Shown piece by piece: positions 10,796 to 22,421 of a stretch of 64,000 nt of DNA. Position numbers and translations under genes: made by a program. Each line of letters starts with the position of its first letter. Positions within the stretch are counted from its first letter, which is position 1. The DNA lies in NCBI RefSeq assembly GCF_040954645.1, contig NC_092806.1:128176952-128240951 (forward strand). The letters run 5' to 3'. A model generated the notes under the pieces. It did no database searches, was not told where the DNA came from, and saw only the letters and a program-made list of their open reading frames with translations. Origin of the DNA: Diabrotica undecimpunctata (taxonomy: Eukaryota; Arthropoda; Insecta; Coleoptera; Chrysomelidae).

Positions 10796-12111
10796 TGGTG
10801 GTTTGACACAAGATAGCACGATTAGATGATAACATAATTTTGGCACGTTTAAATATCTTATGTATCTAAGTTGAAATGGCTTTGGACATTTTATGACATC
10901 GGTTGCAATATATGGCTTAAGAAACCTATGAATTGATTAGTTAAAAAGGCAAGACTATCGAAAAGCAGCAAGCAGGTTAACAACCACTCTCAGATAGATG
11001 ACCAGTAGTGGATTAGACCACGAGAAAGAAACAATATCCATCATTAGATGAACTAAGGTCAAAAAAGGAAAAGCGAATGAAAAGAAAAGTAATTCATTGC
11101 AGAACGTTTTATTACTTTTAAAATAATTGCATAATTTACTACTGAAAAATCGATAAAAACCTTATATAATACACTTACACTCATTTAACACATGTTACAT
11201 GGAATTTATATAAATTAATAGCAAATTTATTAAATGTGTTGAACGATTAGACAATCCATTATACTAGTTAATATTAGCCATAAAATAATTAAAAAGCAAT
11301 AAAACGCCGTTCTAGTTCCGTTAAAAAAATGTTTTAATTAGAAGAGCCATTAGTTATTTGCAAATTGGTATCTAAAAATTAGCATAACATTTATATTGCA
11401 AAAATAATCCCATTAGTTGACTATAATGTTTAATATAGTTCGATCGGATTTTTAAATTTATGCGAGAGTCGTTACTTAATTTTTAAGAGATAGACGTTCG
11501 AGCAATAGTTATTTAGTATTATTATCGAGCAATAGTTATTTACAATATACTCCAGTCAATGAAGAAAAAAACCTGAAAAAATCGTATACATCTATTTGAA
11601 GGTTCTAAAAGGTATATGAGGGGTAGCGGATGAAAAAATTTTGCCTATAAAAAGTGTATTCTACATTCTAGAGAGAAATGTTTAGAATAAAAGTTGTAGA
11701 TCATAAAAAGTTCTTTATTTTGAGTGTTTTCAAAATAAAATATATAAACAATTGACCAAGATAATTATAAACAACACTTATTTTTGTAATAATTTACAAA
11801 AACACATGTAATATAAAGGCTTTTTTTTGTTTTAATGTTTTAATGGCTTAGGCAAGTGCCATACAGCCAGTCACAACATGAAAATTTTCTACCCAGCAAG
11901 AATAAAAAGATAATATAAATTTCAAACTTAAGTAGCATTACAAATTTTAAGCATTAAAATTATTATTAAGGATAGGTTATAGATAAAACTTGGACACTCG
12001 TTTCTCGTCTAGGGACCCATCAAGACATTGCTTTTAAGACAAACTAGATTGGGTCACGGATAAAAGGTAATAACAAATGGGGTAAAACAGAGGTTAGGAT
12101 TCTAATTACAG
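10796..12111. other. AT-rich stretch, nothing recognised
   Basis: There is no open frame of note and no recognisable repeat apart from A/T runs. It contains a short direct repeat, CGAGCAATAGTTATTT, near 11495-11545. Confidence 0.5.
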
Positions 12112-12622
12112 TTAAATATTAAGCTTACTTTTGCAAATAAATTCCATCAAACATTCATTTACAGCTCTTATATTTAGAGATAGCAGATAGCACATATTGT
12201 ACGGAGGAAAAATTTGTATGTTGACTAAATTTTTTATTAGATTTTCAGTTTGTTTTGTGTATTTTTTACATTCGAAGAAAATGTGATCTAGATCACCTTC
12301 TTTTTGACAGTCTCGACATAAATTTGAATTTACGATTTTTAGTTTGGACAGATGACTAGGATAGCAGGCGTGTCCAAATTTTATTCTAATTATGGATGTT
12401 ATATACCTTCGTGGAACAGAATAATTTTTAAACCAATAATCACTTGGGATTAAAGGCTGTATAGAAGCATATTGCGAGGAAGACTGCGTACTATATATGT
12501 GCCAAGATTGTTTCCATTTACTATTGATATTATTTTTAATTATTGTTAATGCATCTTGTCTACAGATTTGGTGATCAGCTTGCGTTCCGGTATCAATGGC
12601 CTTTTTAGCTAATATAACTGCT
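12112..12622 (-). pseudogene. C-terminus of Jockey/I-like ORF2 (RNase H end and zinc motif)
   Basis: One frame of about 170 codons without an internal stop ends at TAA (12112-12114). It begins in AVILAKKAIDTGTQADHQ, which matches the RNase H end of I/Jockey-type ORF2. It continues through IIRIKFGHACYPSHLSKL and a zinc motif (CRDCQKEGDLDHIFFEC), the same architecture as the fragment at 6100-6495 but on the other strand and from a different family. It lacks a start codon, so simple ORF listing misses it. An in-frame stop sits immediately upstream of 12622. Confidence 0.75.
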
Positions 12623-13269
12623 TAAACTTCAAAAACTTCATTTTATTAAATTTTTTATTAAAACACAGTTTGAAAAGAGCTGACTTTTTAGCTTATAAAC
12701 ATGTATAAGAACTTTAATATTGTTTATGCCCCACGCTTAGTATATGAGCGTGAGACATACATATTATGCAGTCTCAATCAAAATTTGAGGAAAAAACACA
12801 CTTTTCCATTATCATTAAGAGCTGAAAATTAAAAGAGTTCTAAATGAAATTCTAATTTTTGTGATACAACTTATAGATGCCATATGCAGTGAAGAAGTAA
12901 AAAGTTATAAGACGTTAAAATGGTGGTACTTGTGAAATATCGCCACAAAAAAGCGGAGGGGAGAACTGTCGAGGTCCGTTTTGTTAGATTGGAACTTCAA
13001 ATTGAAGCGCGCTGGCAAAATCTGTAATATCTTGGCTTCTATCGCATTTAGAACGTTCATTTTTTGAAACTGACGTAGCTCAACAAAATAATAGGAATTG
13101 TACTATTTTTACCTCTCGGAAAATCCCGGAAAAATAAATTAAGCAATTAAATTTGTTTATAAAAACGTTATTGAATTTTAATATTATTTATTTATTTTAC
13201 TATTATAATATTTAAATGTATGTTTAAGTGTATATTTAAGTGTATATGATTTACATAAAGATATAATTA
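12623..13269. other. Intergenic, nothing recognised
   Basis: No coding or repeat signal was recognised. The stretch is AT-rich with scattered A/T homopolymers. Confidence 0.4.
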
Positions 13270-13734
13270 AAACAGGGTAGCGGGTGGATACTTCTCTGCG
13301 ATCCCGGCAGGGGATAGATCTACTTCAGGAATAACACACCTGCCCGCGAGAGCTCATGGATTTTCCCAGCCTCCCATCCCCGGGGAGACCGTGTCCAAAC
13401 CCAAAACATTCCCGTCTTTACCCTTTCCTCCCCCCACTTCCAAACCAACTCGCCAACACGCACTAGCCAAGCATGGCGTTTTAATGGCTTAAAACCCCAA
13501 AAGTAATCAAGGTAGCGGTTGGAACAGGTTTGGAGCAGAGGGTGCTAAGAATCCCCGGAAAAAATCACGCTACTACAAAGAGAAATGCATATTACTTCAT
13601 ACAATGTTAGAACTCTTATACCAGACCAGAAGATGAAGGAACTAGAGGAAGAGCTGAAAAACATAAAATGGGACATCATCGGCCTCAGTGAAAGGCCCAA
13701 GGCAAAAGAAAGGAACCAGCGGGTTCTAGATTGA
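13270..13734 (+). pseudogene. 5' end of RTE-like element with APE endonuclease start
   Basis: A GC-richer 5' UTR-like block (about 13270-13540) stands out from the AT-rich surroundings. It leads into a 49-codon frame (13585-13734) reading MHITSYNVRTLIPDQ and then KNIKWDIIGLSE. That is the start of an apurinic endonuclease-like domain of a non-LTR element, where NVRTL and DIIGLSE are the first conserved strands. The frame then breaks and the catalytic core is not recognisable. The copy is 3'-truncated or heavily decayed after 13734. Confidence 0.65.
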
Positions 13735-14768
13735 ACGTATATATTTATACTCACCTTTCTGGAGGCTGCATCTGTTATATAGAGGTCATCTTATGTGCAA
13801 CCAAATCTATGTTTATCTATGATACTTCTTTGCTTTGACATATGTATGGACAAAATAAGACAAGCAATAAGTAAACCTACAATACAATGAAAACGTCGGC
13901 ACGATGATTGATAATTTCTTAGAAAAGCAAATATCTTAAAAAAAATTGATGGAATAACCAGTTTCGTTGTAGCCGAAGCATCTAAATTATCATTCTTTAA
14001 AATCAAAATAATAGTTTAATAGGTTTTTTATCACAAGCTCTAAACCAACAAGTGCGATTTTTATCACTGTTCAGCTAATGACAATCATCATAAGAATTTG
14101 CATAAAATATTCTTCAGAAACTCATCGCTGCCGTTACCATTAGGTAACTGGTGCCTTGAACATCGAAGTATAATGTGAATGTGAAGGTGAATTGTTGACA
14201 TTATTCGATATTTCAATGAATTACGTTACTTCACGCTCGTGGTAAATAGCATGTAATTGTTTAGTGATTGTTTGATGTTCATGTAAATTTTTAGCATAAC
14301 AGTAAATAATATTATTTTTTATTAGTCTTAATTCGCTTAACTGCATTTTGATGGTGACATTTGTATTTTGTACATACTTTTAATTACTTTGGGCCGAAAT
14401 AATGTTTGTACAGGGTCAGTTATAACAACGGAATAAACCAAAGTTGTGTTTCTTTGCAGTAACAAAAAGGAGAAAAAAATTGAATTTTTTAAATTGTTCT
14501 TCTGAAATAATAAACGCATTTTATAATAAGAAAAAAAAATACAGGGTGTAACGATTTTAGAACCTTGTTTACAATATTATAGTCGCATGAATAATTATTT
14601 GAAATGCTGCATTAAGTCTGGATCATGTACTTACTAATATACGTTTAAAAAAGCCGATTGTTAGTGACTACACTCGCTCTGGACCATAGTCTCATCTACC
14701 TCTTTCGTAACATTGTTCCGGAAAATAAGGCCATTAGATAGGAAGCGAGAAACGCCGAATGGTGTAGA

Positions 14769-14769
<1 letters not shown>
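13735..14769. other. Unassigned, possibly decayed TE
   Basis: I recognise no protein with confidence. A TACAGGGTGTAACG string near 14540 resembles the ends of some arthropod DNA transposons, but I found no partner end. Confidence 0.3.

Positions 14770-14840
<71 letters not shown>
14770..14840. repeat. (TA)n microsatellite
   Basis: About 70 bp of perfect TA dinucleotide repeat. A second, shorter run follows at about 14931-14965. Confidence 0.98.
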
Positions 14841-14843
<3 letters not shown>

Positions 14844-14923
14844 GTGATATCAAGAATTTTAATTTTAAAACTTTACAAAAATTATATATTAAACATTATT
14901 CATAAACTTCAATTTTGAATACC

Positions 14924-14965
<42 letters not shown>

Positions 14966-14969
<4 letters not shown>

Positions 14970-16290
14970 ATGATTGTTTATTTTGAGTTCAAACTTAGTT
15001 TATTGAGCCAATAAAAAAATTATAACTTATCTGTTATCAAAAGTAAAATAATCCTTATATTACCTGTGTTCGATGGATTCAAAAGATTTTCTAGTTGTCT
15101 TTTATCGGGAAGAGAGAAGAAAGGATAATAATACAAATACATTATATTACAAAGATTTACGTTTATTTATTTTATATGAACGAATAAAACAATTATTAAA
15201 TTCTGTCGTTATCTTATCAATCAGCATACAAGAAAATAAATCAAATTATTATGATAATAAGATTATAAAGCTACATACATTTATATTACGTGAAAAACCA
15301 ATTTTACTTAAAATTTTCTTTACTTGAAAAAAAAGAAACCACAAAACTTTAAACTTTTGATTAGCCTAACAAAACCTCAGTTCTTAAATTTGAATGCTAA
15401 TGACCATGATGTCGAAACGATCCTTCACAGATATAAAATTCAATTGTACAAACACTTACAGTTTATTTTCTTCTTGAGTTGTATGTTGGAACATACCCAG
15501 AAAAGTCCAGTCTCCTCAAAGATGTGATCTCCCCTTTTTGGCACCTCGGCTCCTTCTTTACGTCTCTGCAAAAACCTCCTGCAGACTACACAAAAAACAC
15601 CTGATTCACTTCTCCAAACTCCGCTACTTGTTTATGACACCAGGACCTCCTTTTGTCAACTTGATGCCGTAAGAATACTTTCACATATACTTTATAAAAT
15701 GCCCACGGTAGATACAAGGAACCTTTTTTAATCTACTTGTTATCTCCTTCAAACTATTCACTTCTTTTCGTTACGCCGGTATCCAAACTCACGAACCACA
15801 CCTTATCTTGGGACACACGACTGTTTCCTTTCGATGACCAAAATATGACTAACTTCTCCTCTCTCATGATCGACTCACCAAATTCCCATTTAAAAACGAC
15901 CGTCCAATCAAAAAGCTTAAATTGTGTTTACTATGATATTGGAAAAGCCTAATTTCGGTTTCAGAGAAAACTAAATAGCTTACTTTAAAATTGTTTTTTT
16001 TCAATACATCATTTATACATATTTCAAAAGATTAGAATATGGTCATTTAATACTCGACTCTACAAACAATGAAGAGATTAACCTTCAGGTAAAATGTCTT
16101 CGAATTCTAAACAAAGGATTTTTGATAATTTTGTTTGAAACGGAAAAGGTCGTTTGCCAAACAAATTTCTACTCTTATCTACACTAAATCTTATCTTAAA
16201 TTACTATATACAATTTGTTTATATTGATATCTTGAAATTTTATTTCGATGGATTTTTTTATTTATTTTTCTTTGGTTGGGAAAGAAGAAA
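14966..16290. other. Unrecognised AT-rich sequence
   Basis: There are short open frames (for example 15073-15327 and 15324-15527, plus) whose translations are low-complexity and match no family I know. The pyrimidine-rich stretch 15480-15900 might be part of an LTR or leader, but no second copy is in the window. Confidence 0.3.
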
Positions 16291-16293
16291 CAT

Positions 16294-16299
<6 letters not shown>

Positions 16300-16390
<91 letters not shown>

Positions 16391-16395
16391 TATAT
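16300..16395. repeat. (TA)n microsatellite
   Basis: About 95 bp of TA repeats with two interruptions near the right end. Apparent ORFs across it (IYIYIY...) are translation artefacts. Confidence 0.98.
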
Positions 16396-16499
16396 ACATA
16401 TATGGAGAAAAGGAGTACGACCGTCAATCCAATATAAACTAAGGAACACTCGAAGAGTGGTGGGTTTTTCGGTCAAAGTGGAGAAATAAAAGACAAAGA

Positions 16500-16565
16500 A
16501 GGTGGCTACTTCATCTATTTATTGAAGACGCTTCGCTTTCTACTCAGAAAGCATCATCAGTTCAT
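16500..16565 (-). repeat. Penelope-like terminal motif
   Basis: Read on the minus strand, this reads CTGATGATGCTTTCTGAGTA, then GAAAGCGAAGCGTC, then TCAATAAA. This resembles the arrangement (GATGATG, an imperfect hairpin, GAAACGTC, AATAAA) seen in terminal repeats of Penelope-like elements, including the one at 32000-32060 here. The assignment is by resemblance only. Confidence 0.4.
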
Positions 16566-16579
16566 CTAAAAAGAACAAT

Positions 16580-17258
16580 ATGAAAAACCAAACATCTATA
16601 GAAAAGTTATAACATGTGTGTTACCTTAAAAAGACATGTAGCAGTCAATGATATTAAATGTGTGAAAAACCTTACGACAATGGATATTTAGAGATCAAGT
16701 TGTATAAACAATTAATTGAAACTAGGTACAGTTTACAAATTAACAAACTTAGCACAGCAATAGAACATGTGATAATCATACATGTATATAAAAAATTATT
16801 GTAAAAAAACTTAATTAAAAAACATTGATATGTAGAGAACTAGAAAGATCATACGATGCACTTTCAACAATATATTATAAGTTAAATGTAATTTTGATGA
16901 TTTAATTTGATTTTGATTTAAATGTTACCTAAAGTCAAAATTAAATTTAACTGATAATATATTGTTGGAAGTGCATCTTATGATCTTTCTAGGTCTCTAC
17001 ATATCAGTTTTAATGTTTTTTACTTAAGTTTTTTACAATAATTTTTATATACATGTTTGATTATCACATGTTCTTTTGCTGTGCTAAGTTTGTAAATTTA
17101 TAAACTGTACCTAGTTTCAATTAATTGTTTATACAACTTGATATCTAAATGTCCATTGTCGTAAGCTTTTTCACACATTTAATATTATTGACTAATACAT
17201 GTCTTTTTAAGGTAACACACATGTTATAACTTTTCTATGGATGTTTGGTTTTTACCAT
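16580..17258. repeat. Large fold-back (inverted repeat, about 300-bp arms)
   Basis: The left arm (about 16580-16883) and right arm (about 16951-17258) are reverse complements with few mismatches, separated by about 70 bp. Both carry GGTAACACACATGTTATAAC and the TGTACCTAGTTTCAATTAAT region in opposite orientation. A transcript would form a long hairpin. No coding capacity was seen. Confidence 0.85.
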
Positions 17259-17437
17259 ATTGAATTGGATTATCATGTCCATGGACTATGGTCAAAACTA
17301 TCTCGACAACTCTACGTATTGAGGCAGATGACAAAACGTATGGGAGAAAGTCAAATGTTTGTGCACATCTATCAAGCCCTGATTTATAGCAATATAACAT
17401 ACGGTGTTACGCTTTGGGATAATACTACTACACCTTA
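17241..17437 (+). pseudogene. Non-LTR RT thumb fragment
   Basis: About 65 residues read SKLSRQLYVLRQMTKRMGES and ALIYSNITYGVTLWDN. This matches the post-RT region (YGxxxWGN block) of Jockey/CR1/R1-like reverse transcriptases. It is cut on the left by the fold-back and on the right by the end of the Harbinger element at 17438. Confidence 0.6.
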
Positions 17438-17703
17438 AGGTGGGTCCACATATGTTCCGAATACCGTCTCGAACCCCGTCGCGTTCTTAAGTGTGGACAG
17501 AGTCATGCAACTGCGTACCGTACCTCGACGCATCAACGACGTACATCGAAGCGTTCCGCTAGCTGTCGGTAAAATGCTTCGCATCAAAAGAAACGTGAGC
17601 GCGACGATATACACCGTGAATCATGTCTGGACTCGCTTGCGAATCTTCTATTCATTTCCAGTCATTTCAGTCTGTTATTTTGAAGGTGTTTCAAAATTAT
17701 TGT

Positions 17704-17982
17704 ATATATATATATTTAGGGATTCTACAGTATTCACTGCCTTCCCTCGCTCAACCGTTTCCATCTCTCTCTGTTGTTCCATTCTCCATCGTTTAGTCCT
17801 CTCTTCTCATGGCGTCGTCTACTTCGTTCCTCCAGGATTTTCGGGGTCGTCCTCTTTTCCTCCTTCCTATGGGGCTCCATTCGGTTATTCTTTTTATCCA
17901 TCCGCTGTCGCTAGCTCTTCTTACATGTCCATACCACTTTAGTCTTTTTTGTTCTATACATTAATAACACTTATTATATTAA
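17704..17982 (-). mobile_element. 5'-truncated RTE-like 3' end
   Basis: An 18-bp perfect target-site duplication (GTGTTTCAAAATTATTGT at 17686-17703 and 17983-18000) brackets it. On the minus strand it encodes KRLKWYGHVRR-type and RRKRGRPRKSWRNEVDDAM-type segments over two frames, then a short UTR. It is related to the copies at 7412-8682 and 50462-51350. Confidence 0.8.
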
Positions 17983-18036
17983 GTGTTTCAAAATTATTGT
18001 TCTGAAGCTATTTTCTTGTGGCATTTTAAAGTAATT

Positions 18037-18966
18037 AAATGGGAATAAGCCACAATTAAAGGTTAAAGTACGTTTATTGACGTTTCAATTTCCACTTTGG
18101 AAATCGTTCTCAAAATACAAACATTAGTAAATTAAACAAATTTTGTTTTTTTGTTACTTAGTGAAAAATTCTTCTAATAATTTAATTTTATCTGACTCAT
18201 CTATATTGACAATTCAGACATACATTATACATTTTAAAGTAGACGACTTTAAAATAATATTGCCAATATTGTTGAGTTGCGTCCCTGGGACGACTTTACT
18301 TATAAGATAGTTCATTCGATTACATGAAATCAACTTTAACTTGAGAATATCCGTCAGAAAAGATCATAGCATGTAATTCATCTTTAAAAAGACAAACACA
18401 TGCCACGATGACAGTAAAATTTTCCTGTTAGTGATTCCATAGTAAATTATGAGGGAAAAACCAGTAAAAGAACCTCATAATACTATCCCGACATGGTAAG
18501 TATTTGCACGACCAAAAACTTATGAGGTTTTTTTCCTGGTTTTTCCCTCATAATTTACTATAGAATCACTAACAGGAGAATTTTACTGTCATCATGGCAT
18601 ATGTTTGTCTTTTTAAAGACGAATTACATGCTATGATCTTTTCTGATGGATATTCTCAAGTTATAGTTGATTTCATGTAATCGAATGAACTATCTTATAA
18701 GTAAAGTCGTCCCAGGAACGCAACTCAACAATATTGGCAATATTATTTTAGTCGTCTACTTTAAAATGTATAATGTATGTCTGAATTGTCAATATAGATG
18801 AGTCAAATAAAATTAAATTATTAGAAGAATTTTTCACTAAGTAATAGAAAAACAAAAATTTGTTTAATTTACTAATGTTTGTATTTTGAGAACGATTTCC
18901 GAAGTGGAAATTGAAACGTCAATAAACGTACTTTAACCTTATTTTGTGGCTTATTCCCATTTAAAT
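18037..18966. repeat. 0.93-kb fold-back element
   Basis: The left arm (18037 to about 18477) and right arm (about 18520-18966) are near-perfect reverse complements around a spacer of about 40 bp. The tips read AAATGGGAATAAGCCACAA and its complement. A possible 7-bp duplication AGTAATT flanks it (18030-18036 and 18967-18973). Each arm ends with GAAATTGAAACGTCAATAAA on the outward strand, a Penelope-like terminal signature. A single diverged arm recurs at 55690-55915 next to a Penelope GIY-YIG remnant, so the arms are probably terminal repeats of such an element. Confidence 0.85.
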
Positions 18967-19024
18967 AGTAATTGTTTCAAAATTAAGTGTATCAAAATGG
19001 AATGGACGGAAGAAAATAGTTCCA

Positions 19025-20803
19025 AGCCAATGATTACAATACAATTTTCCCAACCATATTCTCAACAGAACTTCAGGGACACGGGGAGAATATGTTACCC
19101 TCAAACAACAAGTTAAACAAAGAATAAAGCTCGAGAAAAACGAATACTGGGAGAGAATGTGCAGAGACATAGACAACACGATAGGGTATAGCAGATCAAC
19201 GGAAGCATGGACAAAAATAAAAAACATCAGAAGTAATAAACGAAGTAAAAATAACATACAGATAATTACATCAAAAGAGTGGACAACGCATTACACAAAA
19301 TTATTGCAGGAGAATAGTCCGGAGTATATCTCATACGACCCTGTGACAATAATAACTGAGGAAGCAGAAATCACACAGGAAGATATAAATAAAGCACTAA
19401 AGAAATCAAAAAACAATAAAGCACCAGGACCAGGGAACATAAAAATGGAACTGCTGAAATATGGAGGCGCAAGGATAGTATCCTTTATACGAATGTTGTT
19501 CAATAAAATCGAAGCAGGAGTGAAGATTTTCGATTAGTGGAATTTATCATACATGTCCTCCATTTTCAAAAAGGTGACAAAAGGTCACCAAATAACTACA
19601 GAGGGATCATTGTAATGCCTTCAATAGCAAGAATCTTTTTATCAGTTATAAAAGAAAAACTAGAACAACACATGGACCATTATAGCCAAGAACAAGCCGG
19701 ATTCCGAAAAGCCAGATCATGTTTAGATAATATATTCATTATGAGACAGGTGATTGAAAAGAACAAAGAAAAAAACATTGAAACACATATGACCTTTATC
19801 GACTTAGAGAAAGCATACGATAGCGTGCCCAGGAAACAACAAAGACTGTATAAAGAAACACAAGTGCAAATAAAGTTAGGTAATGAAATAACAAAAACAA
19901 TCACCGCAACAAAAGGCCTCAAACAGGGATGTGGTCTCTCACCTACACTTTTTAACATATATATAGATCAGGCTTTGAAAAGATGGTATAGAAAATACGG
20001 AACAATGGGCATACCAGTACAAGAGAATATATTACATTCACTACTTTTCGCAGATGATCAAGTCATTTTTGCACAAGACAGGGAGGATATGGAATATATG
20101 ATAAGGAAATTAAAGAAAGAATATGAACTTTGGGGACTCAAGATAAATATGTGCAAGACCGAATACTTATGTATTGGACCCGAGGTTGCAGATTTGAACT
20201 TAAGTTTAGAAGAAGAGACTATTAAGAGTTGTAAGGCTTTTAAGTATTTAGGGTCAATGATTAGCCGAGATGGTACTTGTATGAAAGATATAGAAATGAA
20301 AATAGCACGGGGAAAACAAGCCACAAGAGCACTTCATGGAGTGATATGGAACAACACTCTAACCAAAGAAAACAAAAAGAGGATCTTTCAAAGCATAGTG
20401 ATGAATATTACCCTATATGAACAATACGAAATAAAATAAGAACAGTTGAACTGGACTTTATGAGAAGATGTCTACAAATCACAAGAGCGGATAGAATAAG
20501 AACGGAGGAAATATGGAACAGAATAGAAGTAAAATGCTCAATTACAAAAAAGTTGGAAAACAGAGCCCTGCAGTGGTACGGGCATGTACAAAGAATGCCA
20601 GAGCATAGGTGGCCGAAAAGAATATTAAACTGGGACCCGCCGGGAAGAAGACGAAGAGGCAGACCTGCTACAAGATGGAAAACATACGTCGGAAATGCTA
20701 TGATAGATAGAGACCTCAGAGAAGGTGACTGGGAGAATAGAGTGCTGTGGAGGACGAAAACGGCGAACTCATAATGGGAAAAGCCGAAGAAGAAGAAGAT
20801 ATT
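19025..20803 (+). mobile_element. RTE-like element, most of RT retained (copy D)
   Basis: This is the longest RTE-like copy in the window, inserted in the Harbinger element. It starts before the RT and ends in a GAAGAAGAAGAAG tail (20786-20800). The coding part is broken by at least three stops or frameshifts and a small deletion. Its family is the same as the minus-strand copy at 36843-38005, judged from shared blocks such as KKSKNNKAPGPG and CKTEYLCIGPEVADL. Confidence 0.85.
19061..20774 (+). pseudogene. RTE-like reverse transcriptase, broken
   Basis: Frames at 19061-19537, 19537-20439 and 20448-20774 make one degraded protein. Recognisable blocks are KSKNNKAPGPG (RT start), FKKGDKRSPNNYRGI, SQEQAGFRKARSCLDNIF, FIDLEKAYDSVP, LKQGCGLSPTLFNIYID, LLFADDQVIFAQ (catalytic FADD box), LKINMCKTEYLCI, WYGHVQRMPEHRWPKRIL and RRRRGRPATRW. 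About 20 residues are missing after YDSVPRK, deleting part of the palm. There is no endonuclease domain, so the copy is 5'-truncated. The element would copy its RNA into DNA at a nicked target; this copy cannot. Confidence 0.85.
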
Positions 20804-20889
20804 CTCAACAGATATGCCCAGTTTGGACTTGAATTAAATCAGTGCTGAACATAATTATAAATAAAATTCGAATAAGAATAAATGAGACG

Positions 20890-21213
20890 TATAACTACCT
20901 AAATGTTTTTGTTCAATCCTTGGAATATAGCTCTACATACTTCTGGAATTATTATACTTATAGATTGTTTCGAGATTTTAAAAAGGTATTGTAAACTAAT
21001 GAAAGAATCTCCAGTCGCCTAAAAACGGATCGTGACAGCCAACCGTTCTTGAACAGAGAGAGCTTTTCTACATTTTCTATCTTTTCGACCTATTTTTGGA
21101 CCCATCAATATGATCAAAAATTTAAAGTCGGAAGGCGACATCCTTGTGAAATTTTTACATAATCCACTGATCGACTGAAATTTCAAATTCAAAAAATAAG
21201 TGATTGCCACCAT
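20890..21213 (-). pseudogene. Harbinger transposase N-terminal fragment
   Basis: On the minus strand, MSPSDFKFLIILMGPKIGRK and RKALSVQERLAVTIRF, followed after one stop by [19 protein letters not shown] and [15 protein letters not shown], match the region before the DDE domain of PIF/Harbinger (HARBI1-like) transposases. The first 65 residues (21213-21019) form an open frame. The catalytic domain is absent. It fits the TTA-flanked ends at 17438 and 21525, whose transposon it probably belongs to. Confidence 0.75.
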
Positions 21214-21528
21214 ATTTCTCCCTACTTGTATACATTTGTGTTTGCCACCATCTTCAACGAATATTTTTTTCTAAGTAGTGTATTCCTTCTATTAACTGAT
21301 GCATAAGAAGTAGGCTACTGCAGCAATCTCTATCTTGCAGATGCGGATTCAACTCAATTACTGATGGAACGCCAAAATATTTGGTGCGAAGTACGGAACG
21401 GTGTTCAATTCGTTACTTATTTCAATGTCCCCTGTAACAACGTCGCAAACTTCTGTTGATCGCGTCGATGTACGCGACGGCGCCGGCGTTCGAGACGGTA
21501 TTCAGAGCATAATGTGGACTCACCTTTA

Positions 21529-22276
21529 TAAAGTTATATAAATACAGAAAACAATTTTTTGAATAGTTAACGGTGCAAAAATCGCACTCATTACAACAAA
21601 TTATTTTTAAAATATAAAATATTTCTATAGTCTTTGTACAAAAATTATGGAAGGCATATTAATAATTCATAATAATTTACATTATGTACGTTTCCAGAAC
21701 ATGAGGATTTTCATGGCGCTAGCACGAGATACGCAAGAAATTTAATTACACCGGTCTCGGTTATCTTTCTATCTATCAATTACGTGTTGTTTCGTTTTAT
21801 CTATTATTCCATCTAGGTTTGTTAAAGATCATTCTCCATAGGTTCCTCTCGGACTCCATGTTCCTAGTTTTAATAGTTTTAAATTTCACATCAATTTTAT
21901 TAATACCGTTCCTGTCCATAATATAAATACCCACACACTAATACACACAAAGTGACACTTTGCAGACTAACTTATATTGGTCACCCTGTAAACCGTAATT
22001 CAATTAACTGATTTATCAACTAATACGGATTACTGCAATAACAGTACACGCGTAACGTAATCAAACTGAGTTATGCGATTCAGCTTGGTTTCTTGGTTTC
22101 TAATTGGATTTATGGGTGATTTTAATAAAATTCGCAAATAATTACAATTGGAAATAAAATTCGTTTTATAATGTTAACGAACGGTGGATGAGTAAAAGTA
22201 TAAATAATTTAATGTGATTAAATTTTGTTCACTTCACTTATTAAACGCTTTGGTGACATTCTGTGATAGAAAATTC
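21529..22276. other. AT-rich stretch, nothing recognised
   Basis: No coding frame, repeat or RNA signal was recognised. Confidence 0.4.
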
Positions 22277-22421
22277 CTATTTTCGTGGCTATTTGCCACG
22301 AGTTGATATGTTAAAAATCACGGTTTTCAGCTTTGCAAAAATGTGTTTAATATTTTTAATATGCCAAAACTTGATATGTCTAAGGAAAATATTAAAGTTA
22401 ACGACTAAACATGATGTATTA

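Larger units (their letters stand above)
17438..21525 (-). mobile_element. Decayed PIF/Harbinger transposon with nested insertions
   Basis: The left end AGGTGGGTCCACAT and the inverted right end (reverse complement AGGTGAGTCCACAT) are flanked by TTA on both sides (17435-17437 and 21526-21528), the 3-bp TWA duplication typical of Harbinger. Similarity between the ends continues to about 40 bp (ACCGTCTCGAAC). A Harbinger transposase fragment lies inside on the minus strand (20890-21213). The element is swollen by an RTE fragment (17704-17982), a fold-back (18037-18966) and an RTE copy (about 19025-20803). Without them it would be about 1.1 kb and internally deleted. Confidence 0.7.

Noticed and set aside
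16154..16489. Open frames of IYIYIY type on both strands
   Set aside because: They are translations of the TA microsatellite and not genes. The same applies to 32693-32893 and to the N-terminal part of the frame 32100-32708.
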